A model generated the notes under the pieces. The model made no database searches. It was not told the origin of the DNA and saw only the letters and a program-made list of their open reading frames with translations. A stretch of DNA of 64,000 bases from an uncultured Prevotella sp. (GTDB taxonomy: Bacteria; Bacteroidota; Bacteroidia; Bacteroidales; Bacteroidaceae): NCBI GenBank assembly GCA_902800365.1, contig CADCEF010000019.1, positions 1-64,000 on the forward strand, in the 5' to 3' direction. The translations under genes were made by a program, and so were the position numbers. Positions within the stretch are counted from its first letter, which is position 1; every line of letters starts with the position of its first letter. This document shows, piece by piece, positions 35,521 to 44,147 of the stretch.

Positions 35521-37092
35521 TCAACGTAATGACTCTACTTCCTGGCGTTTTGCCCGGTAGTAACGATCTACAAAGTCAATCTGCTCGCGGTTGGGGCGCA
35601 TAATAAGCGAAGCACCGTTAGAGAACTGCATCGTGGTGGGCTTAGCATCGTCGAATGCAGGCCAGTAAGGCAGTCCCTTGCCGTTAGGATTACAAGTCTT
35701 GGCAAAATTAATCCAGTATTGCTGGATAATCTCTGCAACGGCACTCTCCGCTGGATACTTGTCGCCCTGAAGCAGGAACTGACCATTCAGATACATGATA
35801 TCATCGGCATGAGCCACACCACGGCGACGTGGATCCTGCGAGAAACTCATGGTTGAAGGCTGAGCCAGATAGGCTGCATAAGCAGGACTCTTGCCTGTCT
35901 TGTTCTGCAGACTAACCCATGCGTATGATGGCCATGCAAAGCCCATATCGCGGAAGGCATCGCCAAAGCCGTGCCAAGCCTCATCGTTGGTAGCACCAGG
36001 GTAATACTTCAAAGCCTCATCGGCCCACGAGCCGAAGATACCCTTGACTGTCTTCTGATAATCCTCGGCAGTGATATTTCCTGGAGCAAACAGGGCACCC
36101 TCATCGCTATTAGTCATCACTATTACAGGCACATCATTATACTCGCCGCGCTCGTAGAGACGATATTGGTCGTCGCAGATGACGTAGCCATCAACGCATG
36201 GCCAGAAGCCAGCAAAGCCAACGTCACCGTCGCACAGCAGCATGGCATCCATCTGGCGCAGCTGCTTCAGGTTCTTTTTCTTCAGATGTTTCTGGAAAGC
36301 CAGTCCTTGTTGCTCTGCTCCCTTCTGCGAAGCATCGAGCCCTAACGAACGAGGCTTATCACTCCAAGGTGCAAACGAGCCACCACTATGACTGATGCAA
36401 GCGCGGAACAGGCCTTTAGCCAATGGTGAAGCGCACAGAATACTGCAACTGATGGCACCTGCCGACTCTCCAAAGACGGTAACCTGGGTTGGGTCGCCAC
36501 CAAACTGGGCTATGTTACGCTGAACCCATTGCAGGGCATAAATCTGGTCGAGAATACCATAGTTGCCCGAGTGGCCCTCCTTGTTCTCCTTGGTTAGCTC
36601 GGGGTGAGCCATAAAACCAAGTGCTCCGGTGCGATACTCAACGCTCACTATAACTACGCCGCGCAATGCGAGCTGTTTCCAAAGGTCGCCTCCATACCAC
36701 TCAGTCTGGAATCCACCTCCGTGAATCCACACCATGACAGGTAGTTTTTCGTTTTTACTTTTGGCTGGTGTAGCGATGCCAAGATACAGGCAGTTTTCAT
36801 CCATCATATCGGCCGTACGACCAGGGCGTGTGGGCTGTGGCGGCATGGGACCGAACTTATCGCACTTGCGCACACCAGTCCAAGGCAGAGCGGGCTGAGG
36901 AGCACGCCAACGCAGATTACCGATTGGAGGAGCTGCATATGGTATGGCTTTGTAAACAGCCAGACCTTCGTCGAGGACACCCTCAACATCACCTGTTTCA
37001 ACATGTGTACTCAGCAGCGGTTGTGCCTGAGCGCTTACTGATACCGCCAGCATAACGGCGGCAAAGAGAATCGTCTTAATAATTGATTTCAT
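35521..37092 (-). CDS. type-B carboxylesterase/lipase family, exported
   Basis: A 523-residue alpha/beta-hydrolase with a signal peptide (MKSIIKTILFAAVMLAVSVSAQA). Oxyanion motif HGGGF (124-128), nucleophile S210 in FGESAGAIS, acidic residue in TNSDEGALF and the His in RGVAHADDIMYL. Substrates of this family are carboxylic esters; ester groups on plant polymers are one possibility, not shown. It lies 16 bp after the D-lactate dehydrogenase-like gene and 10 bp before the barrel gene. Confidence 0.87.
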   Translation of the reverse strand: MKSIIKTILFAAVMLAVSVSAQAQPLLSTHVETGDVEGVLDEGLAVYKAIPYAAPPIGNLRWRAPQPALPWTGVRKCDKFGPMPPQPTRPGRTADMMDENCLYLGIATPAKSKNEKLPVMVWIHGGGFQTEWYGGDLWKQLALRGVVIVSVEYRTGALGFMAHPELTKENKEGHSGNYGILDQIYALQWVQRNIAQFGGDPTQVTVFGESAGAISCSILCASPLAKGLFRACISHSGGSFAPWSDKPRSLGLDASQKGAEQQGLAFQKHLKKKNLKQLRQMDAMLLCDGDVGFAGFWPCVDGYVICDDQYRLYERGEYNDVPVIVMTNSDEGALFAPGNITAEDYQKTVKGIFGSWADEALKYYPGATNDEAWHGFGDAFRDMGFAWPSYAWVSLQNKTGKSPAYAAYLAQPSTMSFSQDPRRRGVAHADDIMYLNGQFLLQGDKYPAESAVAEIIQQYWINFAKTCNPNGKGLPYWPAFDDAKPTTMQFSNGASLIMRPNREQIDFVDRYYRAKRQEVESLR

Positions 37093-37108
37093 ACTACGTT
37101 ATTTATTA

Positions 37109-40100
37109 CTATTGTTTTTTAGGAGTTGTACATTCGTTTACCAGATACACAATACTCATATAAGGTATGCCACTATTCGTCTCAAGACCAATCTCGCAGG
37201 TTCGGCTGTTAGAATAGCCCACCTCAATGTGATTTGCCTCTATCTGCGGACGCAGCTTACGCAAGCCGTACTTATTGAGTTCGGGGAAGGTAAAGCCCCT
37301 GTCGCCGGCAAAGCCGCAACAGCCCACACCCTCAGGCAGGAATACATTTGTAGAACACAGCTTGGCCAGATTAATCAAATCATCGGCCACACCCATCTGA
37401 CGGGTTGAACAAGTGATATGCAGAGCGATATGACGATCGATAGGATGGAAGTCGAGGCGCGGCACAAGATACTTCATGATAAACTCAGCAGGCTCATAGA
37501 GCTTCATCTTGTGCATCACTTTTTTCATGCGGTGCAGACACGGGCTCTGGGCACATAAAACAGGGTACTTTCCCTGCTCTGACGCCTTCCACAAAGCAGC
37601 TTCAAGTTCAGCACTCTTGCGGTCGGCAATGTCAAGCATACCCTTTGATTCCCAAATCTGTCCGCAGCACATACGTTCCATACCATCTGGGAAGATGACC
37701 TCGTATCCTGCCTTGGCCATCAACTGAATCACCTCATCAACCAAGTCGTGAATCTTTCCGCCTTGCTTCGATTGTCCCATGGTTTGATTGATACAGCTTG
37801 GGAAGTAGACGACCTTAGGGGTGCTGGGTGATGGGTGTTCTTGCGTCCCGTTGGTAGCAAGCGGCGAGCCGAGCGGGGTATCAGCTTGATGGATAGACTC
37901 AATAATAAACTGAGTCAGGTCGCTCTTTTGGGGTTGGCGATGCTTCTTGGGCATGGCGGTAGTCCATAGGGGTAGTCCCATCTTGTTCATGGTGCGGCAC
38001 ACGGTGGTCATAAGCGTAGGACCAAGCGTAACATGAGCTGTATGAGCCACATCGAGCACCACGCGCAGACCGCTCTTGATGCCAGCCATGTGGTTAGCAG
38101 CAAACTCACCAAGTTTATATCCCACATTATTCTGATTCATATCCATCTGGCGGATAAGGTGAGTCAGTTCACCTGTGTTAATCTTCATCGGGCATGATGT
38201 CGAGCAGAGTCCATCGGTAGCACAAGTCTGGTCGCCATAGTACTTATACTGCTTCTTAAGCGTGTTCAGCCGTTCAGGGTTAGAGCCAGTAGCTGAGAGA
38301 TAGCGAATCTCGCGCTGAACAGCTATACGCATACGACTGGATAAGGTGAGACCGCACGACATACAGTTAACCTCACAGAAGCCGCACTCAATACATTTAT
38401 TGGCACGCTTCACCTGCTCTATGGTTTCCTTGGCTGTTGACAGTTCCGGGTCCATCAGATAATGACCGCCATCGGGTACACTGCCGAAGTCGAAATCAAG
38501 TACAGGCAGAGGCTTGAGGCACTTGATGAAACAATCTGGATCGTCATTGAAAATAACACCCTGATTAAGTAATCCATGGGGATCGAAAATTTCCTTGAGT
38601 TCCTTCATCACCTCGTAAGCTTTCTCGCCCCACTCGTACTTCACAAATGGAGCCATATTACGGCCTGTACCGTGTTCCGCCTTGAGCGAACCGTCATAGC
38701 CCTCTACCACCAGTTTGGCCACATCGCGCATCATCTCGGCATAGCGGGCCACCTCATGCTCGTCGGCAAAGCTCTGATTCAGAATAAAGTGGTAGTTGCC
38801 TTCAAAAGCATGTCCATAGATGCAGGCATCGTCATAACCATGATCAGCAATCAGCTTTTGTAGTTTTACAGTAGCTTCAGGCAGTGATTCTATAGGGAAT
38901 GCCACATCTTCAATCAGGCACGATGTGCCTACAGGACGAGTTCCTCCAACACTTGGGAAGATACCACTACGAATGGCCCAATACTTGCCATATACTTTCG
39001 GATCCTCGGTAAACTCTGCAGGGATATACAAGCGGAATGCGCCAAGGCACTCCTGGATTTTTGAAATCTTGTCGAGCAGCTGCTCGTGGGTGATGCCCTT
39101 GGTCTCGGTAAGAATGGCAGTGAGATGATGATAATCACCAGGCTCTACGCCTTCAATCTTTCCTGCATCAACATCCTTCTGATATTGCAGATATACGGGA
39201 TCATCTACCGAACTAAGCGACTTATAGTCGAGCATCTCAGCACTCTTAACCACCAGATGCTCAGCACTATACTCCAGGTCTTCCTCGCCGGCTTTCAGTT
39301 TCTTCAGAGCCACAACAGCCTCGCAACTTTCCTTCATAGTCATGAAGTAAACCATGGCCGAAGCCTTGAACGGATAGTCTTTCAGTGTCTTCATCGTCAC
39401 CTCAGAGAGGAACGCAAGTGTACCTTCACTGCCTACCATAGAATGGGCTATGATGTCGAACGGATCGTCATAGGCCACAAGGGGACGTAGATTCAGACCC
39501 GTAACATTCTTGATAGCATATTTTTTTTGAATGCGGTCGGTCAGTTCCTTATCAGCACGCACTTTATCGCGCAGTTTCTCTATGCTGTCGAGGAATGCGG
39601 GATGCGTCTTACGGAACTCTTCGCGACTCTTCTCGTCGCCGGTATCCAGGATAGTTCCATCAGTAAGAACGATGCGTGCAGAGCGCATCATGCGGTCGCT
39701 ATTGGCATGCACGCCGCAGTTCATGCCCGAGGCATTATTAACCACAATACCACCCACCATGGCCGAACCGATAGAAGCAGGATCGGGCGGGAACACGCGG
39801 CCGTAAGGCTTCAATATCTGGTTGACCTGTGCGCCTACGATTCCAGGCTGAAGACGTATCGACTCCTTGTCATCAGCAAGTTCGAATTTCTCCCAGTGTT
39901 TACCTGCTACAATCAGAACACTGTCTGTACAGCTCTGGCCACTTAACGATGTGCCAGCAGCACGGAAGGTGAACGGCAACTTATATTTTCGGCAAATGCA
40001 TACTATCTTAGAAATCTCCTCCTCGCCATCGCTACGCACAACAACCTGTGGAATCTGGCGATAGAAACTGGCATCAGTACCCCATCCAAGAGTACGGAGC

Positions 40101-40165
40101 TCATCGGTATAAATACGCTCATCAGGCAGAAATTGCCGGAGTTCTGACAGGAATTGTTCAATCAT
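37109..40165 (-). CDS. FAD- and Fe-S-binding oxidoreductase, D-lactate dehydrogenase-like
   Basis: A 1018-residue fusion. The N-terminal FAD_binding_4 domain (~25-200, FRAAGTSLSGQSC and GSAMVGGIVVNNASG) is followed by a GlcD-type oxidase domain (~270-560), then two iron-sulfur motifs starting at C591 (CIECGFCEVNCMSCG) and near 650 (CATDGLCSTSCPM), and a GlpC-like part with two CCG motifs (CCGQIWE; CCGFAGDRG near 947). Such proteins oxidise D-2-hydroxyacids, mainly D-lactate, and pass electrons towards quinone. A lactate permease 4 kb away supports this. No signal peptide. Confidence 0.85.
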   Translation of the reverse strand: MIEQFLSELRQFLPDERIYTDELRTLGWGTDASFYRQIPQVVVRSDGEEEISKIVCICRKYKLPFTFRAAGTSLSGQSCTDSVLIVAGKHWEKFELADDKESIRLQPGIVGAQVNQILKPYGRVFPPDPASIGSAMVGGIVVNNASGMNCGVHANSDRMMRSARIVLTDGTILDTGDEKSREEFRKTHPAFLDSIEKLRDKVRADKELTDRIQKKYAIKNVTGLNLRPLVAYDDPFDIIAHSMVGSEGTLAFLSEVTMKTLKDYPFKASAMVYFMTMKESCEAVVALKKLKAGEEDLEYSAEHLVVKSAEMLDYKSLSSVDDPVYLQYQKDVDAGKIEGVEPGDYHHLTAILTETKGITHEQLLDKISKIQECLGAFRLYIPAEFTEDPKVYGKYWAIRSGIFPSVGGTRPVGTSCLIEDVAFPIESLPEATVKLQKLIADHGYDDACIYGHAFEGNYHFILNQSFADEHEVARYAEMMRDVAKLVVEGYDGSLKAEHGTGRNMAPFVKYEWGEKAYEVMKELKEIFDPHGLLNQGVIFNDDPDCFIKCLKPLPVLDFDFGSVPDGGHYLMDPELSTAKETIEQVKRANKCIECGFCEVNCMSCGLTLSSRMRIAVQREIRYLSATGSNPERLNTLKKQYKYYGDQTCATDGLCSTSCPMKINTGELTHLIRQMDMNQNNVGYKLGEFAANHMAGIKSGLRVVLDVAHTAHVTLGPTLMTTVCRTMNKMGLPLWTTAMPKKHRQPQKSDLTQFIIESIHQADTPLGSPLATNGTQEHPSPSTPKVVYFPSCINQTMGQSKQGGKIHDLVDEVIQLMAKAGYEVIFPDGMERMCCGQIWESKGMLDIADRKSAELEAALWKASEQGKYPVLCAQSPCLHRMKKVMHKMKLYEPAEFIMKYLVPRLDFHPIDRHIALHITCSTRQMGVADDLINLAKLCSTNVFLPEGVGCCGFAGDRGFTFPELNKYGLRKLRPQIEANHIEVGYSNSRTCEIGLETNSGIPYMSIVYLVNECTTPKKQ

Positions 40166-40237
40166 AGGACGTTCTAGTTTTTAGTTATACTTTTGAAAAA
40201 AAATTTGGTATCGGCTATCATTTTTAGTTTTTTTTCG

Positions 40238-40245
40238 TATCTTTG
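40238..40245 (+). promoter_or_regulatory. -7 promoter element TAtcTTTG of the DUF3160/CapA operon
   Basis: Consensus -7 box 22 bp before the GTG start at 40268; a TTTG lies upstream but at too long a spacing. Confidence 0.6.
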
Positions 40246-40267
40246 ACGCCGATAAGAACCTAATGAC

Positions 40268-40738
40268 GTGATAAACAGTAGGAGTTTGATATTACTTGCT
40301 ATGTGTTTTGGCACGCTTATATGCAAGGCACAAAGCTTTGAGCTGAAGAAACAAAACGACAGCCTTTACTACCTTAACGGCTGGCGTCTGCCCTACCCTG
40401 TGTATCAGTATCAGACGGGAGATATTGACGGCGATGGCCAGACAGATGCCTTCGTTGGTGTCATAAAAGGCACAAGATTCTATCCTGAAAAGGCACGCCG
40501 CATATTCATCTTCAAGCAGATTAATGGCAAAGCTCGCCCGTTGTGGTTAGGTTCTAAGCTTGGAGGCATACTCGAGGACTTCCATTACATCGACGGAAAG
40601 ATTCGGGCACTGGAGAAGACCGGCAACGGTCTGTATGTGGTATCCGACTACAAGTGGGGAGGATTCGGAATGGCCTTCGACCACTATATTATAAAAGGTG
40701 TAAACAAAGAAACAGCAATAAAGACCTTTGACCAATGA
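40268..40738 (+). CDS. small exported protein with Ca-binding-like DxDxDG motif
   Basis: A 156-residue protein with an N-terminal signal peptide (SLILLAMCFGTLICKAQS). The mature region contains G-D-I-D-G-D-G-Q-T-D (around 56-65), a calcium-binding-loop pattern like FG-GAP or VCBS repeats, but only one copy. I do not recognise the full-length family. GTG is the only plausible start, since the nearby ATG at 40263 meets a stop at once. Its stop overlaps the DUF3160 start by 4 nt (ATGA). Confidence 0.65.
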   Translation: MINSRSLILLAMCFGTLICKAQSFELKKQNDSLYYLNGWRLPYPVYQYQTGDIDGDGQTDAFVGVIKGTRFYPEKARRIFIFKQINGKARPLWLGSKLGGILEDFHYIDGKIRALEKTGNGLYVVSDYKWGGFGMAFDHYIIKGVNKETAIKTFDQ

Positions 40739-43167
40739 AAAAAAGTAAAGTATTGATGTTGGCTTGCATGGCAGGCTTGATAGCAGCATGCAGCCAGAAA
40801 CAGAGTGTGGTTCAAGTACCGGTATCTACCATCGATGCCGAGAATCTGCGTGACAGCATCGACTACGACATGGACGTATCAGGGCTGAACCTTAGTGATC
40901 TGCGTATTCTGCGCAATGCTCCTGCAGCACAGCGCGGCTATCCGTTCAAGGACTCGTACCTGAGAGGTATCTACGGCGTTACTACATGGTACGACTCACT
41001 CATGTATGCTCTCGACGAGAAAGTGCAGGGCGTAGAGAGTAAAGAGAACGAGAGTTGGCGCGATGCCTATCTGCGAGCTATCGACGAGCAGAAGCTCATC
41101 GTGTACAACAACGTGGAGATGGCGTTTATGAAACGTCTGAAAGAGCGCGAGGATGAACTGCTGAAACAGAATTTCGATGTTGAAGAAGGTCTGCGAGTAA
41201 ACATGAGCAATCTGCTGAACCCCCAACAGCTTAAGGACTTCGACTCTACACTATGTCAGAAACTTGCAGAAGAGGGATTCGCCATCGTGCCATCTAACAC
41301 CGGGCAGTTGTTCCACATCTACGAGAGGAACGATTACTCCGATTTCCCCAGTTTCGTTACTACCGACCTATACCTGCAGCTGTATCATCTTTACATCGAC
41401 TGCATGCTGCGAGAACTCGAGGAGTATCAGCTGCTGCCACTAATGACAGAATATACACAAGATATGATAGATGCCATGCTGGCAATTATACACAATGCGG
41501 ATAACGACGACAGCGAGACAAAACGCATAGCAGGACGCAATCTGCAGTTCTTCCGCGTGGCACTACACCTGTTTAATGGTAAGCCAATAAACGCCATCTA
41601 TACCACCGAAAAGGCAGAGATTGATAAGTGCTTGAAGGCAGAAAACGCCAAAAGCGAAATGCTTATGGACTATATGGGCGAAATATCATTCCCCTACAGC
41701 TTGTTCCGCGCCCGTGGTCACTACACCCGCAGCGACGGACTTAAGCGATACTTCCGTGGCATGATGTGGCTTCAGACCGCTACTATGGGATTAGACTACG
41801 AAACCGAAGTGAAACAGGCTGTACAGATGGCATTTGCCATGAAACTGTTTAAGAAGACACGCCAGAAGTACGACAAGATAGACAACCTGATAACCTTGCT
41901 TATGGGTAAACACGACAACCTGAGTCTGCTACAAGTGATAGCCGAGGTTGATAAGACAGGTATGTCGATGGACGAACTGCTGAACGATGACAAGGAGATA
42001 GCCAAGCTTACCAAGGTGCTTAACGAAATAGGCAACAAACAGACTCGCATACGCCCGAAGTTCGAGAAGACCAGTCATAACAAGATTAATGTTATGCCAC
42101 AACGCTATCAGCCCGATGCCGAGGTGCTGCAGGAGATGGTTGACTACGACAGCAATCCTACAAAGCGCGGCGTTCCTAAAGGTATAGACGTAATGGCTGC
42201 TATGGGCGTTACCGCTGCCGAACAGATTCTGAAAGAAGAGAAGACCGACTGGAAGCAGCTACTGCCCAACCTTGACAAGATGAAGAAGCGCATGGGTGAG
42301 ATTGATTGGAGTGAGACCACTGCCACTCAATGGATGGAGACACTTAAGGTTCTTACTACAGGCACCGACAGTAAGTCGCCTTACTTTATGCAAAATCCTA
42401 GCTGGAGCAAGAAAGACCTTAATGCAGCCTTGGCTTCGTGGGCCGAGCTGAAACACGATGCCATACTATATGCCAAGCAGCCTATGGGAGCAGAGTGTGG
42501 CGGAGGTGAGAACGTGCCAGAGCCTGTGGTTAGAGGTTATGTAGAGCCTAACGTAAAATTCTGGAAGAAAGCAGGCGAGCTGCTTGAGAACACAGCAAAG
42601 ATATTAAAGGCCCAGGATATGATGACCGAAAAGATTGAGGGTGTAACCGAGCGAATGAAAGAAGAAGTGGAATTCCTGCTCCGAGTAAGTGAGAAGGAAC
42701 TGGCCGGCAAGATTCTTTCCGACGAGGAGTACGACCAGATATCATATATCGGTGCTACATTCGAGAACATATCGTTAGACCTTCTGCGTATGCCTAATCA
42801 GGAGCTCTATAACTGGGCCGACATAGAGGGTGCCGACCGCAAAGTAGCTCTGGTGGCCGATGTTTACACTGCCAATGCCGACAACAATAAGAATAAGGCC
42901 ATATTGTTTGAGGCCGTAGGCGATGCCGACGAGATTTACGTAGTGGTAGAGATAGGTGGATATCTGTATCTTACACGCGGTGCGGTGCTCAGCTACCGCG
43001 AGTTCGTGCAGCCAATTGACCAACCACGACTCACAGATGAGGAGTGGCAGAAGCAGCTCGAGAGCAATCCACGTAAGGGAGTACCAGAGTGGATGAAGAC
43101 CATACTGCTGCCACTTAAAAAGATGCCAGAACCTAATGAAGAAGTATTTTACAGCTCTGGCTGTTAG
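40735..43167 (+). CDS. DUF3160 lipoprotein
   Basis: An 810-residue lipoprotein; signal peptide and lipobox IAAC. The central block FVTTDLYLQLYHLYIDCMLRELE and the C-terminal VADVYTANADNNKNKAILFEAVG identify DUF3160 (PF11369), a family of large, mostly helical exported proteins without known function. It is translationally coupled to the small protein upstream and overlaps the downstream CapA-like gene by 32 nt, so the three form a tight operon. Confidence 0.85.
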   Translation: MKKSKVLMLACMAGLIAACSQKQSVVQVPVSTIDAENLRDSIDYDMDVSGLNLSDLRILRNAPAAQRGYPFKDSYLRGIYGVTTWYDSLMYALDEKVQGVESKENESWRDAYLRAIDEQKLIVYNNVEMAFMKRLKEREDELLKQNFDVEEGLRVNMSNLLNPQQLKDFDSTLCQKLAEEGFAIVPSNTGQLFHIYERNDYSDFPSFVTTDLYLQLYHLYIDCMLRELEEYQLLPLMTEYTQDMIDAMLAIIHNADNDDSETKRIAGRNLQFFRVALHLFNGKPINAIYTTEKAEIDKCLKAENAKSEMLMDYMGEISFPYSLFRARGHYTRSDGLKRYFRGMMWLQTATMGLDYETEVKQAVQMAFAMKLFKKTRQKYDKIDNLITLLMGKHDNLSLLQVIAEVDKTGMSMDELLNDDKEIAKLTKVLNEIGNKQTRIRPKFEKTSHNKINVMPQRYQPDAEVLQEMVDYDSNPTKRGVPKGIDVMAAMGVTAAEQILKEEKTDWKQLLPNLDKMKKRMGEIDWSETTATQWMETLKVLTTGTDSKSPYFMQNPSWSKKDLNAALASWAELKHDAILYAKQPMGAECGGGENVPEPVVRGYVEPNVKFWKKAGELLENTAKILKAQDMMTEKIEGVTERMKEEVEFLLRVSEKELAGKILSDEEYDQISYIGATFENISLDLLRMPNQELYNWADIEGADRKVALVADVYTANADNNKNKAILFEAVGDADEIYVVVEIGGYLYLTRGAVLSYREFVQPIDQPRLTDEEWQKQLESNPRKGVPEWMKTILLPLKKMPEPNEEVFYSSGC

Positions 43168-44053
43168 CATATTATCCAGTGTATCGGCGCTTTGCGCTGA
43201 TACACTGGACATTGTGATGACTGGCGACATTCTGCTTGACCGCGGGGTGCGCAAGGTTATTGAAAAACATGGAGTCGATCATCTGTTTTCAGATGGCATC
43301 GACTCCGTGTTCCGTTCGGCCGAGGTAGTGGTAGGCAATCTAGAGTGCCCTGCCACTAAGGTACAGTCGCCAGTGCAGAAGCTGTTCATATTCCGTGGCG
43401 AACCCGAATGGCTCGATACACTTCGCCAACACGGCATAACCCACCTTAACTTAGCCAATAATCATTCTATAGACCAAGGTCGCGAAGGATTGTTGGACAC
43501 ACGCCGTAACGTGGAAGAAGCAGGCATTGTGCCCATAGGCGCAGGACTAAACATGCACGAAGCAGCACAACCAGTGCTACTTGCATCGTATCCACGCAAC
43601 GTTTGGCTGGTGCCATCGCTACGACTCGCACTTGAGAACTACGCATATCTGCCCGACAAACCATGCGTTAGTCAGGAGCCTATGGACTCACTGCTAAACC
43701 GTGTACACCGATTGCGCAAAGCTGATTCTACAGCAGTAATCATAGTATCGCTACATTGGGGCGGCGAGCATACGCTGAGCCCTGTTAACAGCCAGCGTTG
43801 GGATGCGCACCAGTTGATACGTGCCGGAGCCGACGCACTGATATGCCATCATACCCACACACTGCAGACCATCGAGGAGTTTCAAGGTAAGAAAATATAC
43901 TATAGCGTGGGCAACTTCATCTTCGACCAAGCCCAACCACTCAACTCAAAAGCCTGCATGGTGCGCCTGAAAGTGAGTAGTCACAATGTTGAAATAGAAA
44001 CCATTCCCATAGAAATACATCACTGCGTACCCAAAATTGTAAGCAGTTTTTGA
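43136..44053 (+). CDS. CapA family protein (poly-gamma-glutamate capsule-type)
   Basis: A 305-residue exported member of the PGA_cap metallophosphoesterase-like family. Signal peptide MKKYFTALAVSILSSVSALC; motifs MTGDILLDRGV, VVGNLECPAT, NLANNHSIDQGREG, SLHWGGEH and CHHTHTLQ, the usual metal-ligand set. B. anthracis CapA acts in poly-glutamate capsule export, but no capB/capC partner is present, so the role here is unknown. The 32-nt overlap with the DUF3160 gene is accepted because the signal peptide begins at this ATG. Confidence 0.85.
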   Translation: MKKYFTALAVSILSSVSALCADTLDIVMTGDILLDRGVRKVIEKHGVDHLFSDGIDSVFRSAEVVVGNLECPATKVQSPVQKLFIFRGEPEWLDTLRQHGITHLNLANNHSIDQGREGLLDTRRNVEEAGIVPIGAGLNMHEAAQPVLLASYPRNVWLVPSLRLALENYAYLPDKPCVSQEPMDSLLNRVHRLRKADSTAVIIVSLHWGGEHTLSPVNSQRWDAHQLIRAGADALICHHTHTLQTIEEFQGKKIYYSVGNFIFDQAQPLNSKACMVRLKVSSHNVEIETIPIEIHHCVPKIVSSF

Positions 44054-44094
44054 TTTTTAACTAAAATAATTGCATCTTTTCTGCTTTTTTTACG

Positions 44095-44102
44095 TATATT
44101 TG
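44095..44102 (+). promoter_or_regulatory. -7 promoter element TAtaTTTG of the lactate permease
   Basis: Consensus -7 box with a TTG 22 bp upstream (44070-44072); ATG 45 bp downstream. Confidence 0.65.
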
Positions 44103-44147
44103 CCATCAGAACTTTTTATAATAATAAACTAAATAACTAAAAGCCCT

